Shown here: piece after piece, positions 50,767 to 60,612 of the stretch | Layout: the number at the start of each line of letters is the position of its first letter | Numbering within the stretch: the stretch's first letter is position 1 | Source of the DNA: Saccharothrix sp. NRRL B-16348 | Lineage (GTDB): Bacteria > Actinomycetota > Actinomycetes > Mycobacteriales > Pseudonocardiaceae | Length of the DNA: 64,000 nt | Direction of reading: 5' to 3' | Assembly (NCBI RefSeq): GCF_001280085.1 | Contig: NZ_LGED01000136.1 | Location: 1 to 64,000 of the forward strand | Notes under the pieces: generated by a model | Seen by the model: only the letters and a program-made list of their open reading frames with translations | Told to the model about the DNA's origin: nothing | Database searches by the model: none | Program-made: the position numbers and the translations under genes

Positions 50767-53097
50767 GTGAACTTCGCAGGGATCAGCTGGTGTCCAGTGG
50801 TCATGGTGCGACGCTGCGGCTCGCCGACCAGTAATCAGGCCGAGGTGGTGTTCGCGGTGGTCATACCCGAGCGTGAGCAGTCCCACGAGTCCCGCACCGG
50901 CCACGGACTTGAGGTGCGCAATACGGCGTCAGGCGGTGCGGGCGGCGTAGTGCAGGCCGGAGTCGTTCACGGTGACGTGTACCTGCACGCGGCACCCTCT
51001 TCACCGACGCAGGTGCTACCGCGTCAACTGCCTGCCGCACCGGGCCTGTTCACGGGACGGGTAGCGGACCTGGCCGAGTTGGATCGTGCGCTGACGACCG
51101 CCGCACCCGACAGGGCGGACATCACAGGGCCAGGGCCGACCTGTGCCGATCTGTCCGCCGCGAGCGCGACGGTGATGGTCTCCGCAATCGGTGGGGCCGG
51201 AGGGATTGGCAAGACCTGGTTGGCGCTGGCCTGGGCACACCGCAATTTGGACCTGTTCCCCGACGGGCAGCTGTTCGTCGATCTGCATGGCTTCAGTCCC
51301 GCAGGCGACCCGGTAGCCCCGGCGGTAGCGGTGCGCGGGTTCCTCGATGCCCTCGGCGTCGACCCCGGCCGTATCCCGACCTCCCTCGACGCCCAAGCGG
51401 CGCTGTACCGCAGCCTGCTCGCGGGCCGGCGGATGCTGATCGTGCTGGACAACGCCGCCACAGCAGACCAGGTCGTCCCCCTGCTCCCAGGCAGCCCGAC
51501 CTGCACCGTGCTGGTCACCGGTCGTCACCGGCTCGTCTCCCTGATCGACCGACACGGTGCTCGTCACCTGTCCCTGGGCGTCCTCACCCGCGCCGAGGCC
51601 CGTGCCCTGCTAGCTCGGCGACTGGGCGCCGACCGTGTCGCCGCGGAACCCGACGCCGTCGACGAGTTGGTCGAGCTGTGCGACGGCTACCCGCTGGCTC
51701 TGTCGATCATCGCCCGCAATGCTTCTACCCGTCCAAGCATCCCGTTGGCCGAGTTGGCCGTCGAGCTGCGTGAGCTGGGGATGGAGATGCTCGACCACGA
51801 CACCGATCCCGCCGCCAGCGTGCCCGCTGTCCTTTCCTGGTCCCTGCGCCAGCTCACCGAGGAACAGCGCACCGTGTTCGCCTTGCTCGGGGTGGCTCCC
51901 GGCCCCGACACCACCCTGCCCGCCGTGGCTGCCCTCACCGGACTGGCCCTCCCCCACGCACGCAAGGCGCTGTCGGTCTTGGACGAGGCTTCTCTGGTTG
52001 AGTGGCGACCGCATGGCCGGTATGCGATGCACGACCTGGTTCGCGACTACGCCACCACCATCGCTCAGGACCTATCCGACGACGTGCGCGTAACAGCCCT
52101 GGCGCGGGTGATGGACTTCCACCTGCATACCGCCCATGCCACCGAACGCCTTCTGAACCCTCACCGTCCGCTTCCACCGCTCAGCCGGCCCGTGCCCGGC
52201 GTCCACCCGCATCAACTACCCGACGCCGCGGCCGCAACGGCCTGGCTGGAGGCCGAGCACGCCACGCTCCTAGCCACTCAACGCGCCGCAAGCACCCTCG
52301 GCCGCCACCACGTCGTCTGGCACCTCGCCCGGGCACTAGACACCTTCCACCGCCGGCAAGGGCGTCGACAAGATGGACTCGCCGCGTGGCGGGCCGCGCT
52401 GGACGCCGCAGACCACCTCCCCGACCCCATCATCCGTGTCCGCGCACACCGGTTCCTCGGCAACGCCTGCTCCCAAGCGGGTCTACACCAGGAGGCCACC
52501 TGGCATTTGGAGCAGGCACTCGACCTCGTCGTACGCCACCACGATCCCACCGAGCAGGCACGCATCCATCGAGTGCTCGCATTAGTCTGGGGACGTCAGG
52601 GCGACGACCGGCAGGCACTGGTCCACGCCCGGCATGCCCTCGACCTCTGCCGTAGCCTCGACCAACCGGTACGCGAAGCCGATGCGCTCAACTCCGTGGG
52701 TTGGCACTCCGCGCGCCTGGGCGACATTGACATCGCTCGTGACCATTGCCGCGAGGCCCTTGCCTTATACCGACGCCACCGCGACCCCAACGGCGAGGCA
52801 GATGCCCTGGACAGTCTTGGCTTCATCGCCTACCTCACCGGCGACCACCGGCAGGCCGTCGACCACTACCATCAAGCCATCATCCTGCGCCGTGCCCACG
52901 GCCACGCTTACCAAGTCGCGGGGACTCTCGACAGCGTGGGTCGGTCCCACGCCGTCCTAGGACAATACGATCGGGCCCATGAGGTGTGGCGCGAAGCGTT
53001 GAATCTGTACCGGGAACAAGGCCGCGACACCGATGTCCGACGCGTCCAACGTCAACTCGACGAACTCAACGAGCCCAATCGGGACGGTCCCTACTAA
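50767..53097 (+). CDS. STAND (NB-ARC) ATPase with TPR repeats
   Basis: The open frame starts at GTG 50767; the true start may be up to 60 codons later, as conserved sequence begins at VVQAGVVHGDVYLHAA. It is 776 residues. The P-loop [10 protein letters not shown] is at 142-151, with [40 protein letters not shown] (Walker B) and CDGYPLALSIIARNAS (GLPL-like). A winged-helix-like part follows (RYAMHDLVRDYATT), then at least six TPR units from about residue 520 (LVHARHALDLCRSLDQPVRE, DHYHQAIILRRAHGHAYQVA). It has no separate effector domain. It is a near relative of the cut gene at 1-558. Confidence 0.9.
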   Translation: MNFAGISWCPVVMVRRCGSPTSNQAEVVFAVVIPEREQSHESRTGHGLEVRNTASGGAGGVVQAGVVHGDVYLHAAPSSPTQVLPRQLPAAPGLFTGRVADLAELDRALTTAAPDRADITGPGPTCADLSAASATVMVSAIGGAGGIGKTWLALAWAHRNLDLFPDGQLFVDLHGFSPAGDPVAPAVAVRGFLDALGVDPGRIPTSLDAQAALYRSLLAGRRMLIVLDNAATADQVVPLLPGSPTCTVLVTGRHRLVSLIDRHGARHLSLGVLTRAEARALLARRLGADRVAAEPDAVDELVELCDGYPLALSIIARNASTRPSIPLAELAVELRELGMEMLDHDTDPAASVPAVLSWSLRQLTEEQRTVFALLGVAPGPDTTLPAVAALTGLALPHARKALSVLDEASLVEWRPHGRYAMHDLVRDYATTIAQDLSDDVRVTALARVMDFHLHTAHATERLLNPHRPLPPLSRPVPGVHPHQLPDAAAATAWLEAEHATLLATQRAASTLGRHHVVWHLARALDTFHRRQGRRQDGLAAWRAALDAADHLPDPIIRVRAHRFLGNACSQAGLHQEATWHLEQALDLVVRHHDPTEQARIHRVLALVWGRQGDDRQALVHARHALDLCRSLDQPVREADALNSVGWHSARLGDIDIARDHCREALALYRRHRDPNGEADALDSLGFIAYLTGDHRQAVDHYHQAIILRRAHGHAYQVAGTLDSVGRSHAVLGQYDRAHEVWREALNLYREQGRDTDVRRVQRQLDELNEPNRDGPY

Positions 53098-53135
53098 CCC
53101 CGCGCCAGCGTTCTTGACAGAGATGACGTCGCGGA

Positions 53136-53206
53136 AGCAGGCGTCGTCGACGCTGCTCCGGCTCAGTTTTTGTGGTTGACCTCGCTGACGGCTGGCATGC
53201 CAGCCG
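53136..53206. terminator. Terminator and perfect palindrome between convergent genes
   Basis: A stem at 53136-53157 (AGCAGGCGTC with GACGCTGCT) is followed by TTTTT at 53167-53171. Nearby, 53189-53206 (CGGCTGGCATGCCAGCCG) is an 18-base perfect palindrome. It separates the STAND gene from the minus-strand transfer operon. Confidence 0.6.
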
Positions 53207-53261
53207 CCCGGACGTGTTGAGTATTGCCCTGTGCTCGACGGTCCGGTCAGCGGTCAACAGC

Positions 53262-53849
53262 TCACCGGATGTCTGGTGAAGGCAACTCCGCATTGATCAA
53301 TCCGTGGTCGGCGGTGAAGCCGAATGAGAAGTGCAACGCAGTGCTTCCCTCGTCGGCATCCACAGGCTGATGGTGATCGACTAGGTGACGGGTCTCGCCA
53401 GGGGTGGTGCGCCAAGAGGCGGGATGCGCGCCCGCGCGGCAGCTGGCAGGGTCGCTACCCAGCAGATGGTTCAGCCGCGATCGGAAGCCGGGCAGGTAGC
53501 GCAGGTGGTAGTCGCCAGCCATCAGCGGTGTGCTTCGACGGTCGTGGTGGCTGTCGTAGTAGACCCACATCATGACGGCGAGGTCGTGTGCGAGGCCGGG
53601 GTGCAGTTCCCAGCAGTCGGGGATGAGTTCGCGGCTGGTCACCGCGTGGACGGCGTTGTAGTCGGCCACCCACCGCCGCACTGTCCGTCGCAGCGCTGCG
53701 GCTTCCTTCTCCGACAGCGCGGCCCACGTCCACGGGGTGCGCCGAATCGCGGCGGGTTCGGCCTCCAAGAGCGCCAGCAGCATCGCCACGTCGTGCTCAG
53801 CGGACGGTTCGGTGACCGTCGAGGCGGGATCGATCGGTTGGTCGGTCAC
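53262..53849 (-). CDS. DUF4913-like protein at the end of the transfer operon
   Basis: GTG 53849 overlaps the TraG stop (GTGA), so it is translationally coupled; 195 residues. The pattern RTVRRWVADYNAVHA, ELIPDCWELHPGLAHDLAVM followed by a Tyr/His-rich helix and LPGFRSRL fits DUF4913, a small helical family often found next to TraG-like genes in actinobacteria. The first 40 residues and the last 60 are less conserved. The role is unknown; it may be a partner of the coupling protein. Confidence 0.7.
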   Translation of the reverse strand: MTDQPIDPASTVTEPSAEHDVAMLLALLEAEPAAIRRTPWTWAALSEKEAAALRRTVRRWVADYNAVHAVTSRELIPDCWELHPGLAHDLAVMMWVYYDSHHDRRSTPLMAGDYHLRYLPGFRSRLNHLLGSDPASCRAGAHPASWRTTPGETRHLVDHHQPVDADEGSTALHFSFGFTADHGLINAELPSPDIR

Positions 53850-55864
53850 GGTTGGACGCCTCCGGGACGGGTGAAGGTGGCTCGCAGGTCGGCCGCCGCC
53901 GCGGCTCCGCGACGGCGGCTGTGTTCGCGGCTGTTCGCTTCGTGCACGACCGCGTCGACTGCGGCGACCTCGCGCCGGATGCGGTGGCGCCGCCGGCGGC
54001 GTTGGTAGATCGTGGGTACGGAGGCCACGAACAGCCCTGCCCCGCGTGGGGCTAATACCGCGCGACCATCGGATAGGCGCTGTTGTTCCGACACCGGCAG
54101 GCTGTCCACGCGGCTGACCTGGTCGGTGCCTCGTGCGCGGGTTCGTTCGGCGAGCGCCACGTTGCCCGCTCGGGCGGTCAGCTCGGGTGCAACGGTCATG
54201 TCCAGCCCGCCGACCACCGTGACGCTGGCCGAGGCCCGCAGACCGTCGGCTTGGGCGCCGTAGAGTTCGTCTTCCTGGCTGCTGCTCTGCACCGAGTACA
54301 GGTAGTGGATGCCGTGCTTGCGCATGGTGTTCCCGACGTAGGGCAGGTTGGGCACCACGACGCTGTGCCGCAACTCGTCGAGGACCGCGACGAACGGCAC
54401 GGGCAGCCTGCCCCCACGATGGCTGAATGCCGCAGTGCGGGCGGCGATGAACATTTCCGCAGTGAACAGCGACAGCAAGGGCCGCACCCGGTGCACACGG
54501 TCAGGATCGGCCAGCACGTAGACGGTGCCGCCCTCGCGGACGAGCCCGACCATGTCGAACGATTGGTCCGGGTCGACGTCGCAGAACGCCCGGCCTTCGC
54601 TGCTGATCAGGGCGTTGATGGTCAGGGCGAGGTAGCGCTCGACGCCGGAGGTGGTGCGGTCGGAGCGGGTGCTCAGGTGGGTGGTCAGCGCGAGCAGGGC
54701 GGTACGGTCGGCGTGCGGGTGCTCGGCCAGCACACGGCGCGGGGTCGTGTGCTGGGTGTCGGACAGCCACTGGGTGATCTCGTCGAGGCCGTAGCCGCCC
54801 AGCGCCGCCGCGTACAGCCAGGCGGCCAGGACCTCGCTGGCGGAGTTGCGGAAGAAGGTGTCGTCGTCGCTGCCGCGTCGTTGGGTGCCTGCGGTGTCGG
54901 AGCCGGCGACCAAGGCGTGGGCACGGCGGGTGGCCACGGCGAAGTCGGCGCATCCTTCGATGGGGTTCCACCGCACCTGCGGGAATCCGGCGGTGAACCG
55001 GTGGGCCGGGTCGGAGAAGTCCACCGCTGCGACCGGGTACTCGCGCATCCGGCCGTGGCCCGGAAGCCATCGCAGCGGTGCCCGCACGGGGCGTGAGGGG
55101 CGGTCGCGGCGGGCCAGCACGGTGTGGGTGAACACGGCGGGTTCGATGCTGAGCACCATCGCCGCGCCGGGCAGGTCGCGGATGATCGGGATCAGCAGGC
55201 GCAGGGTTTTGCCCCAGCCGGTGCGGCCGAGGATGCGGATGTTGTGCTCGAAGTGCGCCCACAACGGCACCCACGGCGCCCACGGACGCAGGGGTCGACC
55301 CAGTCGGTAGCCGAACGCGGCGGTGGGCATGGTCAGGCGAGTCCACCATCGGCTTCGAGGCCAGGTCACGCGGCCTTTGCGGCGGGCCTGCCAGCGGCCG
55401 AGTGTGCGTCGCACCTCGCGGGTGCTGGCCAGTCCTTCGTGACGGTATCCGGCCACGGGTGCGACCACGAACGCGAGCCACGCCGCCCACAGCGGCAGGG
55501 CGGCCATGAACGCCCACAGCGGGCGCACCGGCCACTGGACGGTCACCGGCCACCGCGATCCTTTGGCGTCTGGAGACGCGGTCGGTTCCGGAATCGGGAT
55601 GCTCGTCGTCGATGGCGCAGCCTGGTCGGGGATGGTGGTTGAGGACGGGGGCCGGTAGGTCGGCAGGCCGAGCAGCCCGCCGTCACCGCCGGTCGGCGAG
55701 TGCAGCTGGAGCCGGGGTGGGTGCCAGCCTTGCTCGTCGACCAGGGCGAGCAGCGCTGCGCCCAGCCACACGGCCGTGATCGCGCCGGCCAGGGCGAGCA
55801 GCAGACCGGCCGCGCGGCGCCGGCGTTGTTCCAGCGTGGTGCGGTGCCTTCCGGGGATCACCAT
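53846..55864 (-). CDS. TraG/VirD4-type coupling protein
   Basis: ATG 55864 overlaps the end of the NlpC/P60 gene by 7 bases; 672 residues. There are two N-terminal membrane spans (LLLALAGAITAVWLGAALLA and LWAFMAALPLWAAWLAFVVA). Walker A is ILGRTGWGKTLRLL near residue 210, Walker B VPFVAVLDELRHS, and the C-terminal part has SVQSSSQEDELYG as in TraD/TraG ATPases. It links the relaxase-DNA complex to the secretion channel. A Pro/Ser/Thr-rich segment separates the two spans, on the outer side of the membrane. Confidence 0.92.
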   Translation of the reverse strand: MVIPGRHRTTLEQRRRRAAGLLLALAGAITAVWLGAALLALVDEQGWHPPRLQLHSPTGGDGGLLGLPTYRPPSSTTIPDQAAPSTTSIPIPEPTASPDAKGSRWPVTVQWPVRPLWAFMAALPLWAAWLAFVVAPVAGYRHEGLASTREVRRTLGRWQARRKGRVTWPRSRWWTRLTMPTAAFGYRLGRPLRPWAPWVPLWAHFEHNIRILGRTGWGKTLRLLIPIIRDLPGAAMVLSIEPAVFTHTVLARRDRPSRPVRAPLRWLPGHGRMREYPVAAVDFSDPAHRFTAGFPQVRWNPIEGCADFAVATRRAHALVAGSDTAGTQRRGSDDDTFFRNSASEVLAAWLYAAALGGYGLDEITQWLSDTQHTTPRRVLAEHPHADRTALLALTTHLSTRSDRTTSGVERYLALTINALISSEGRAFCDVDPDQSFDMVGLVREGGTVYVLADPDRVHRVRPLLSLFTAEMFIAARTAAFSHRGGRLPVPFVAVLDELRHSVVVPNLPYVGNTMRKHGIHYLYSVQSSSQEDELYGAQADGLRASASVTVVGGLDMTVAPELTARAGNVALAERTRARGTDQVSRVDSLPVSEQQRLSDGRAVLAPRGAGLFVASVPTIYQRRRRRHRIRREVAAVDAVVHEANSREHSRRRGAAAAADLRATFTRPGGVQP

Positions 55865-56991
55865 GCGCGCACCACCGACGAGTCGAACCCCGCGACGCGG
55901 GTGCGCACCAGGCTGACTTTGACGACGTCGCCGCTCTGGGGTGCCTCGACCATGTAGTGGACACCGTTGAGCGTGCCCAGGTAGAGCGCCACGTGAGTGG
56001 CCGGACGCCCCCAGAACAACATGTCCCCGGGTTGCGCCTGCTCCCAGGGCAGTGAGCGGCCGAACTGCTGCTGATGCTGGGAAACCCGTGGCAGGGTGAC
56101 GCCGATCTGGGCGAAGGCGTAGACCATCAGGCCGGAGCAGTCGAAGCCGACGTTCTCGAAGTCGCCGTGGGCGTCGGCGACGCCGCCGTCGCGGATGCCG
56201 ACGGTGGGGCCGCTGGCGTTGCCGCCACCCCACGAGTAGCGGGTGCCCAGGTAGCTCAACGCCGAGGCCACCACCGTGGTGACTCGTTCGTCGGGCAGGG
56301 CGAGCGTGCCGAGGATCCCGGCTTCCGCGGGCAGGGTGATGGTGTTGCCGCTGACCATGATGCGGATCGGTCCCGAACCACCACCCGGCGCGCAGACGAT
56401 GCCGCCGGTGCCGCCTTGGGCAGAGGCTCCGTCGTAGAGCTGGGCGGCCAGCGCGGTGGCCCACCAGTCCCAGCGGGCGTACCAGAAGGCTCCGGCGCCG
56501 GATGCCTGCACGGTCTGCGCCGCGTCGGCCAGCGCGACGGTCGGGTCGTTGTAGTGGGGGACGCGTGCCAGCAGTTGCTCGTAGAACGCGCCGGAGGTGT
56601 CGGCCGGGTCGGTCCGGTTGACGTTCGCGTACAGCTCGCCCTGCTGCTGGAACAACCCGAGGCTGCGTCCGCTGACCGCGTCGGGGTTCAGGGTGGATTC
56701 CTGCATGGCCGTGGCCAGTGCGATCGCGGTGCCGCGCCGGGTGATGCCGAGTCCCTTGCCGACGGCAACGATGGTGCGGGCGACCGCCATCTGGCTGGCG
56801 TTCAGGGTGGCCTGCACCTGCCCACCGGTAGCGGTTGCCTGCCCGGCCGGTTGGTCGGCTAGTGGGGCGGTGACCGTGCAGCCGCCACGTGGTGGGGTCG
56901 CCGTCGCCTCCTGCGCGCCGGTGCTGAACAGCGCGACCAGCAGCAGCACGCTGAACAGCGCGGCTGCGCCACCGAGGATGCCTTTGACCAT
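55858..56991 (-). CDS. Cell-wall hydrolase: lytic-like domain plus NlpC/P60
   Basis: ATG 56991 is 4 bases after the previous stop; 377 residues. One N-terminal span (GILGGAAALFSVLLLVALFS), then a lysozyme/transglycosylase-like region (GTAIALATAMQESTLNPDAV, GLFQQQGELYANVN), then NlpC/P60 with catalytic Cys in GFDCSGLMVYAF and His in PATHVALYLGT. It opens the peptidoglycan for the transfer apparatus, the VirB1 role. The two-domain arrangement is normal for Gram-positive type IV systems. Confidence 0.9.
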   Translation of the reverse strand: MVKGILGGAAALFSVLLLVALFSTGAQEATATPPRGGCTVTAPLADQPAGQATATGGQVQATLNASQMAVARTIVAVGKGLGITRRGTAIALATAMQESTLNPDAVSGRSLGLFQQQGELYANVNRTDPADTSGAFYEQLLARVPHYNDPTVALADAAQTVQASGAGAFWYARWDWWATALAAQLYDGASAQGGTGGIVCAPGGGSGPIRIMVSGNTITLPAEAGILGTLALPDERVTTVVASALSYLGTRYSWGGGNASGPTVGIRDGGVADAHGDFENVGFDCSGLMVYAFAQIGVTLPRVSQHQQQFGRSLPWEQAQPGDMLFWGRPATHVALYLGTLNGVHYMVEAPQSGDVVKVSLVRTRVAGFDSSVVRAW

Positions 56992-56995
56992 CGGT

Positions 56996-58036
56996 TCAGC
57001 CGCCCACGGCGGCCAGGTCGACCCGCCAGGTGCCGTCGCCCTGCCGCAGCATGACCCGGGTGGAGGAGACCGACTCGACGTACCGGGTGCCGGCAGCGGT
57101 GGTGACAACCCGGTGGGAAGTCACTCGCACCACGACCCGCTCCGAGGTTCGGGGCGCGCTGGGCACGATCTGGGCGACAGGCGCGGAGCAGTTCCCGGAC
57201 TCCCGGGCGGCGGTGGCCTGTTCCCAACTGCGCGCGGCACGGTCGTCGCCCGCGGGGTCGAACAGCGACCACGCCTCAGCGGTCATCGCCGGTCGGGCCC
57301 GCCGCTCGGCGTCACCGAACCGCTCTCCGGTGGTGGTGAACGGGCACCACCGGGCCAGCCACGCACGTGCCGCGCTCTCCGGACCGGCCAGCTCCTGAAG
57401 GGCCGGTGGCCCTTGTGGAGCGGCTACCACGACGATCGTCGCCGGATCCGTCGCGGTCCGTGGCTGGACCACTGTCGGTGCGACCCCGGAAGGCGGGATG
57501 GGTGGTTGTTCCGGCAGAGACATCGAGGACGTGACGGCGGAGGGCTGGACCGTCATCGATGTCGAGGTGATGGACGTGACCCCGGTGGGGGTCGGTGCCG
57601 ATTCGCCAGGCTCACCCGACGCGCTGTCCGGTGCGCCCGGTTCGTCCATCGACCAAGCCAGACCCACCACCGCGGCGACCACGGCGACCACGCCGGTGAC
57701 GGCCGCGATATTGCGGCGGATCGGTACGGGCCGCCACGGCATACGAACGTCGCCCACGCCCCGGTCATGACTGCGGGTGAACTGGTGGTGCAGCTCGGCG
57801 CGGCGCTGCGCACCGGCCTCGCGCAGCTCGCGACGTCGGTGTGCACGGGCTCGGGCCTTCGCGCCCCACGGCCACCAACCCGGCCAGGGACCGAGCAGGT
57901 CACGTCCCCAGAGCGCGCGGCTAACCTCGCGCGCAACCCGCGCCGGACGGTCCGCGTCGCCATCGGGCTGTTCGGCTGCGGGGATCGCGGCCTCGTGGGG
58001 CTCGGAGTCGTCATGTTGCGCGTCAAAGCGTGTCAC
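56996..58036 (-). CDS. Single-span VirB8/TcpC-like transfer protein
   Basis: GTG 58036; 346 residues. A basic cytoplasmic N-terminus of about 110 residues is followed by one membrane span (NIAAVTGVVAVVAAVVGLAW), a Ser/Thr/Pro linker, and a C-terminal domain with RAWLARWCPFTTTGERFGDA and the strand-rich end TRVMLRQGDGTWRVDL. This layout is that of VirB8/TcpC scaffold proteins, which have an NTF2-like outer domain. The length is normal for actinobacterial versions. Confidence 0.75.
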   Translation of the reverse strand: MTRFDAQHDDSEPHEAAIPAAEQPDGDADRPARVAREVSRALWGRDLLGPWPGWWPWGAKARARAHRRRELREAGAQRRAELHHQFTRSHDRGVGDVRMPWRPVPIRRNIAAVTGVVAVVAAVVGLAWSMDEPGAPDSASGEPGESAPTPTGVTSITSTSMTVQPSAVTSSMSLPEQPPIPPSGVAPTVVQPRTATDPATIVVVAAPQGPPALQELAGPESAARAWLARWCPFTTTGERFGDAERRARPAMTAEAWSLFDPAGDDRAARSWEQATAARESGNCSAPVAQIVPSAPRTSERVVVRVTSHRVVTTAAGTRYVESVSSTRVMLRQGDGTWRVDLAAVGG

Positions 58037-58057
58037 CGGTGCTTCTCCGTTCGTTGA

Positions 58058-60151
58058 TCAGCCGTACTCGGTGTCGCCACGCCGCTGTCCGGGTGTGCGA
58101 CGCTGCCTGGTCGGCGGCGCCGGATCCGAGCCGCCCTCCTCCGGCGAGCGCGTCACGCGCCGCGCGGGTCGTGTTCGTGCCGTGGTGATCCGGTGGACGC
58201 CACGGCGGCTGCGGGCCGGGGGCGGCGGGGTCTTGTCCGGCGGTGCGAGTCCCCGCCCGCCGGGCGGAACGACCCACACCCGCCGCGTGTCACCGACTGC
58301 TTGCGTGGTGCCGGTTCCGCCGGGTGGAGCGATCCAACGGCGCGGGCCGACCGCGGTGGCCTGCTCGGCGTCGAACGTCGCACCCCTGCGTGCATCGGGA
58401 TCGGGACGAGGGACAGGCTTTTCCCGCACCGCCAGAGCACGTCCGGCAGTAATCGAGGTGGTCGCACCGGTCCCGTGCGGGCGTGCCCGACGTCCGCCCG
58501 GCCCCGGCCCGTAGAGCTGCACGTCCGTGGACGGGGTGATGCGCGTGGCGGTCGCCTCCACCGGTCCGCGATCGATGTCCGCCGCCTTGGTCACCGGCGA
58601 TCTGAGCTGGTTGCCCGCGATGCGGGTCGCGGCGACGGCCAGGCCGACCCCGCCGACCGCCGCGCCACCGGCCACTCGCGCTGCTCCGGCGGCGACGCGA
58701 GCGACGCCACCGAACGCCTTGAACGCCGTCCGCGCCACCGAACGCGCGATCAACGCCGAACCGACGCCCATCGTGCGGGCTCCTTCGCCGCCGGTCAGCG
58801 AGTCCACCCAGGACTGCATCTGCACCGCAGACATCATCAGGGCGATGTTGAGTACCGTGACGATGAAGAAGCCGTACTGACCGACGAGGGCGACGATGAC
58901 GGCGGAGGTGACGGTCACGCCTGACACCGTCGTGGTGATGGTCAGAGCTTGCAGGACACGGCCGAACGTGTAGATCACGTAGCGGGTGCCGGTCGCACGA
59001 GGCCAGCCGGGTGTCGGCCACAACGTGAGGAACACCAGCCCCGCCACCAAGGTGAGCAGCAATCCCACCGAGGCGTTGAGTCCCGCCAGTATCAGGCGCA
59101 CCCACAGCAATGCCAAGGGAATCACCAACAGCGCCAACAGCAGCACGATGCCAAGCCGTGCCGGGTCCTGGCCGCGGATGTAGTCGCCGTAGGGACCGAA
59201 CTCCTCGACCGAGCCCTGGTCGTCGAGGATCTCCATCCACCGCTTCCACGTGTCGTCATTGGCCAGCGCGTGGTGACCGGCCTTGCCACACACGTCCAGG
59301 GAACCGAAGTGCGCCAGGCACCAGGGTGTGGCGCCGAAGTTGGACCACATGCTGTCGACCAGTCGGCGGGTTCCCGAGTGTGGACTTGAGTCGGCGATCG
59401 CCGGGGTGGGAAATCCGGTCGGGTTGTTCGTGGTGGTCACGAATTGGGTCGATCCGGCGATCACGCCGTCGGCGAGCTGCTGCCGGACCCCGTCCACGGT
59501 GGTCATCACGGTGGACGGGCCCGAGGCGAACAGCATGGCCGTCGCGGCGGTGGCCATGACCCAGCCCAGATCGGTGGCGAAGCCTCGGCCCTCACCGCGC
59601 CATCGGGCGTAGGTCATGACCGTGCCGATCGCCACGGTAGCCATGATCAATGGCCAGAACACGTGGTAGGCGACCATATTCACTGCTTGGTCGATCTTGT
59701 TGCTGGACTCGGCGTAGAGGGTGAGGTTGAGCAGCCACTCCAGCAGCGTCAGCGCGCCCTCCAGCAGGCCGAGCACGAGCCACATCAGCAGCAGCGTGAT
59801 CACGCCGATGATCTGGTACACCGGCAATGCCAGATCCAGCCAGCCCGACGCCGACTCATCCGGTTTGACCGTGATGGCGTAGTCGTAGAACGAGTACGTC
59901 TCGAACAGCGTCTTCGGGCCGCCACCGGCCAGGTCCGGGCCGGTGATCACATCGTCGGCCACCGCGCTGCGCGCGTGGCCGGCGACGAGCAGCCCGACCA
60001 GCCAGGCCAGGGTCATCATCCGCTCGGGCCGGTTCCACAGCCACCGCAGCGGTCGCGGGGCGCGTTCGCGCACCAGCCTCACCACCAGCAGCGCCTGCGA
60101 GCCCGTGTCACGCCGGAAGTCGGCCAGTCGGGCGAGGACATGTCCCCTCAT
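58058..60151 (-). CDS. VirB6/TrbL-like polytopic membrane protein
   Basis: ATG 60151 overlaps the previous stop (ATGA); 697 residues. A signal-like start is followed by about seven membrane spans between residues 40 and 460 (VYQIIGVITLLLMWLVLGLL, LIMATVAIGTVMTYARW, IVLLLALLVIPLALLWVRLI, SAVIVALVGQYGFFIVTVLN). The C-terminus is a long Pro/Arg/Thr-rich cytoplasmic tail. It would form the inner-membrane channel of the secretion system. It matches the position and shape of VirB6-like proteins in actinobacterial conjugative elements. Confidence 0.82.
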   Translation of the reverse strand: MRGHVLARLADFRRDTGSQALLVVRLVRERAPRPLRWLWNRPERMMTLAWLVGLLVAGHARSAVADDVITGPDLAGGGPKTLFETYSFYDYAITVKPDESASGWLDLALPVYQIIGVITLLLMWLVLGLLEGALTLLEWLLNLTLYAESSNKIDQAVNMVAYHVFWPLIMATVAIGTVMTYARWRGEGRGFATDLGWVMATAATAMLFASGPSTVMTTVDGVRQQLADGVIAGSTQFVTTTNNPTGFPTPAIADSSPHSGTRRLVDSMWSNFGATPWCLAHFGSLDVCGKAGHHALANDDTWKRWMEILDDQGSVEEFGPYGDYIRGQDPARLGIVLLLALLVIPLALLWVRLILAGLNASVGLLLTLVAGLVFLTLWPTPGWPRATGTRYVIYTFGRVLQALTITTTVSGVTVTSAVIVALVGQYGFFIVTVLNIALMMSAVQMQSWVDSLTGGEGARTMGVGSALIARSVARTAFKAFGGVARVAAGAARVAGGAAVGGVGLAVAATRIAGNQLRSPVTKAADIDRGPVEATATRITPSTDVQLYGPGPGGRRARPHGTGATTSITAGRALAVREKPVPRPDPDARRGATFDAEQATAVGPRRWIAPPGGTGTTQAVGDTRRVWVVPPGGRGLAPPDKTPPPPARSRRGVHRITTARTRPARRVTRSPEEGGSDPAPPTRQRRTPGQRRGDTEYG

Positions 60152-60612
60152 GGCTCGTCCACGGGCGCAGGTGCCATCGAGTCGACCAACCACCGGTCGT
60201 CAACCAGCGCCAAGCCGATCGTCACGTGCCGGGGTGCGTCGTCGTACGCACGGACTTCGACTACGGCGACCACGGACCCGGAGGACCTGCTCTCCCCGAG
60301 CACCCGAACCTCCGGACGCGGCCGGTGACCGGCGGGTAGGCAGCGCAATTCGTGGCCGAGCTGAGCACGCCACCGTGGTGCCGCGAGCCGGCAGGCGTCC
60401 GGGTCCAGTGCCTGGTGGCCTTGCGCAAAGGCCAGTGCGACCGAGACCGGATCGCCGAGATCCAGTGGAACCGGGTCTGCCGAGGGCAGCGGTTCGGGCC
60501 ACGACACGGCGATGACGGTCAGGCTCGCCAGTGCTGCTGCGTACACCACCGACGCGATCAGGCCGGCGCGGCGTTGGGCAGCTGACGGTTCCAGCGGTGA
60601 GGTGGCGATCAC
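60148..60612 (-). CDS. Single-span NTF2-like transfer protein
   Basis: GTG 60612 overlaps the VirB4 stop (GTGA); 154 residues. One span (GLIASVVYAAALASLTVIAV) is followed by an extracytoplasmic NTF2-like fold (DPVSVALAFAQGHQALDPDA, ending HVTIGLALVDDRWLVDSM). It resembles a short VirB8-like subunit. The DDRWLVDSM end is echoed by the partial gene at the right edge of the window (DDRWLLAGI), so these two may be related subunits. Confidence 0.65.
   Translation of the reverse strand: MIATSPLEPSAAQRRAGLIASVVYAAALASLTVIAVSWPEPLPSADPVPLDLGDPVSVALAFAQGHQALDPDACRLAAPRWRAQLGHELRCLPAGHRPRPEVRVLGESRSSGSVVAVVEVRAYDDAPRHVTIGLALVDDRWLVDSMAPAPVDEP

Noticed and set aside
53846..56464. Longer start for the TraG gene at 56464
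   Set aside because: The first 200 residues would be Arg/His-rich shadow of the NlpC/P60 gene; membrane spans and coupling support ATG 55864.
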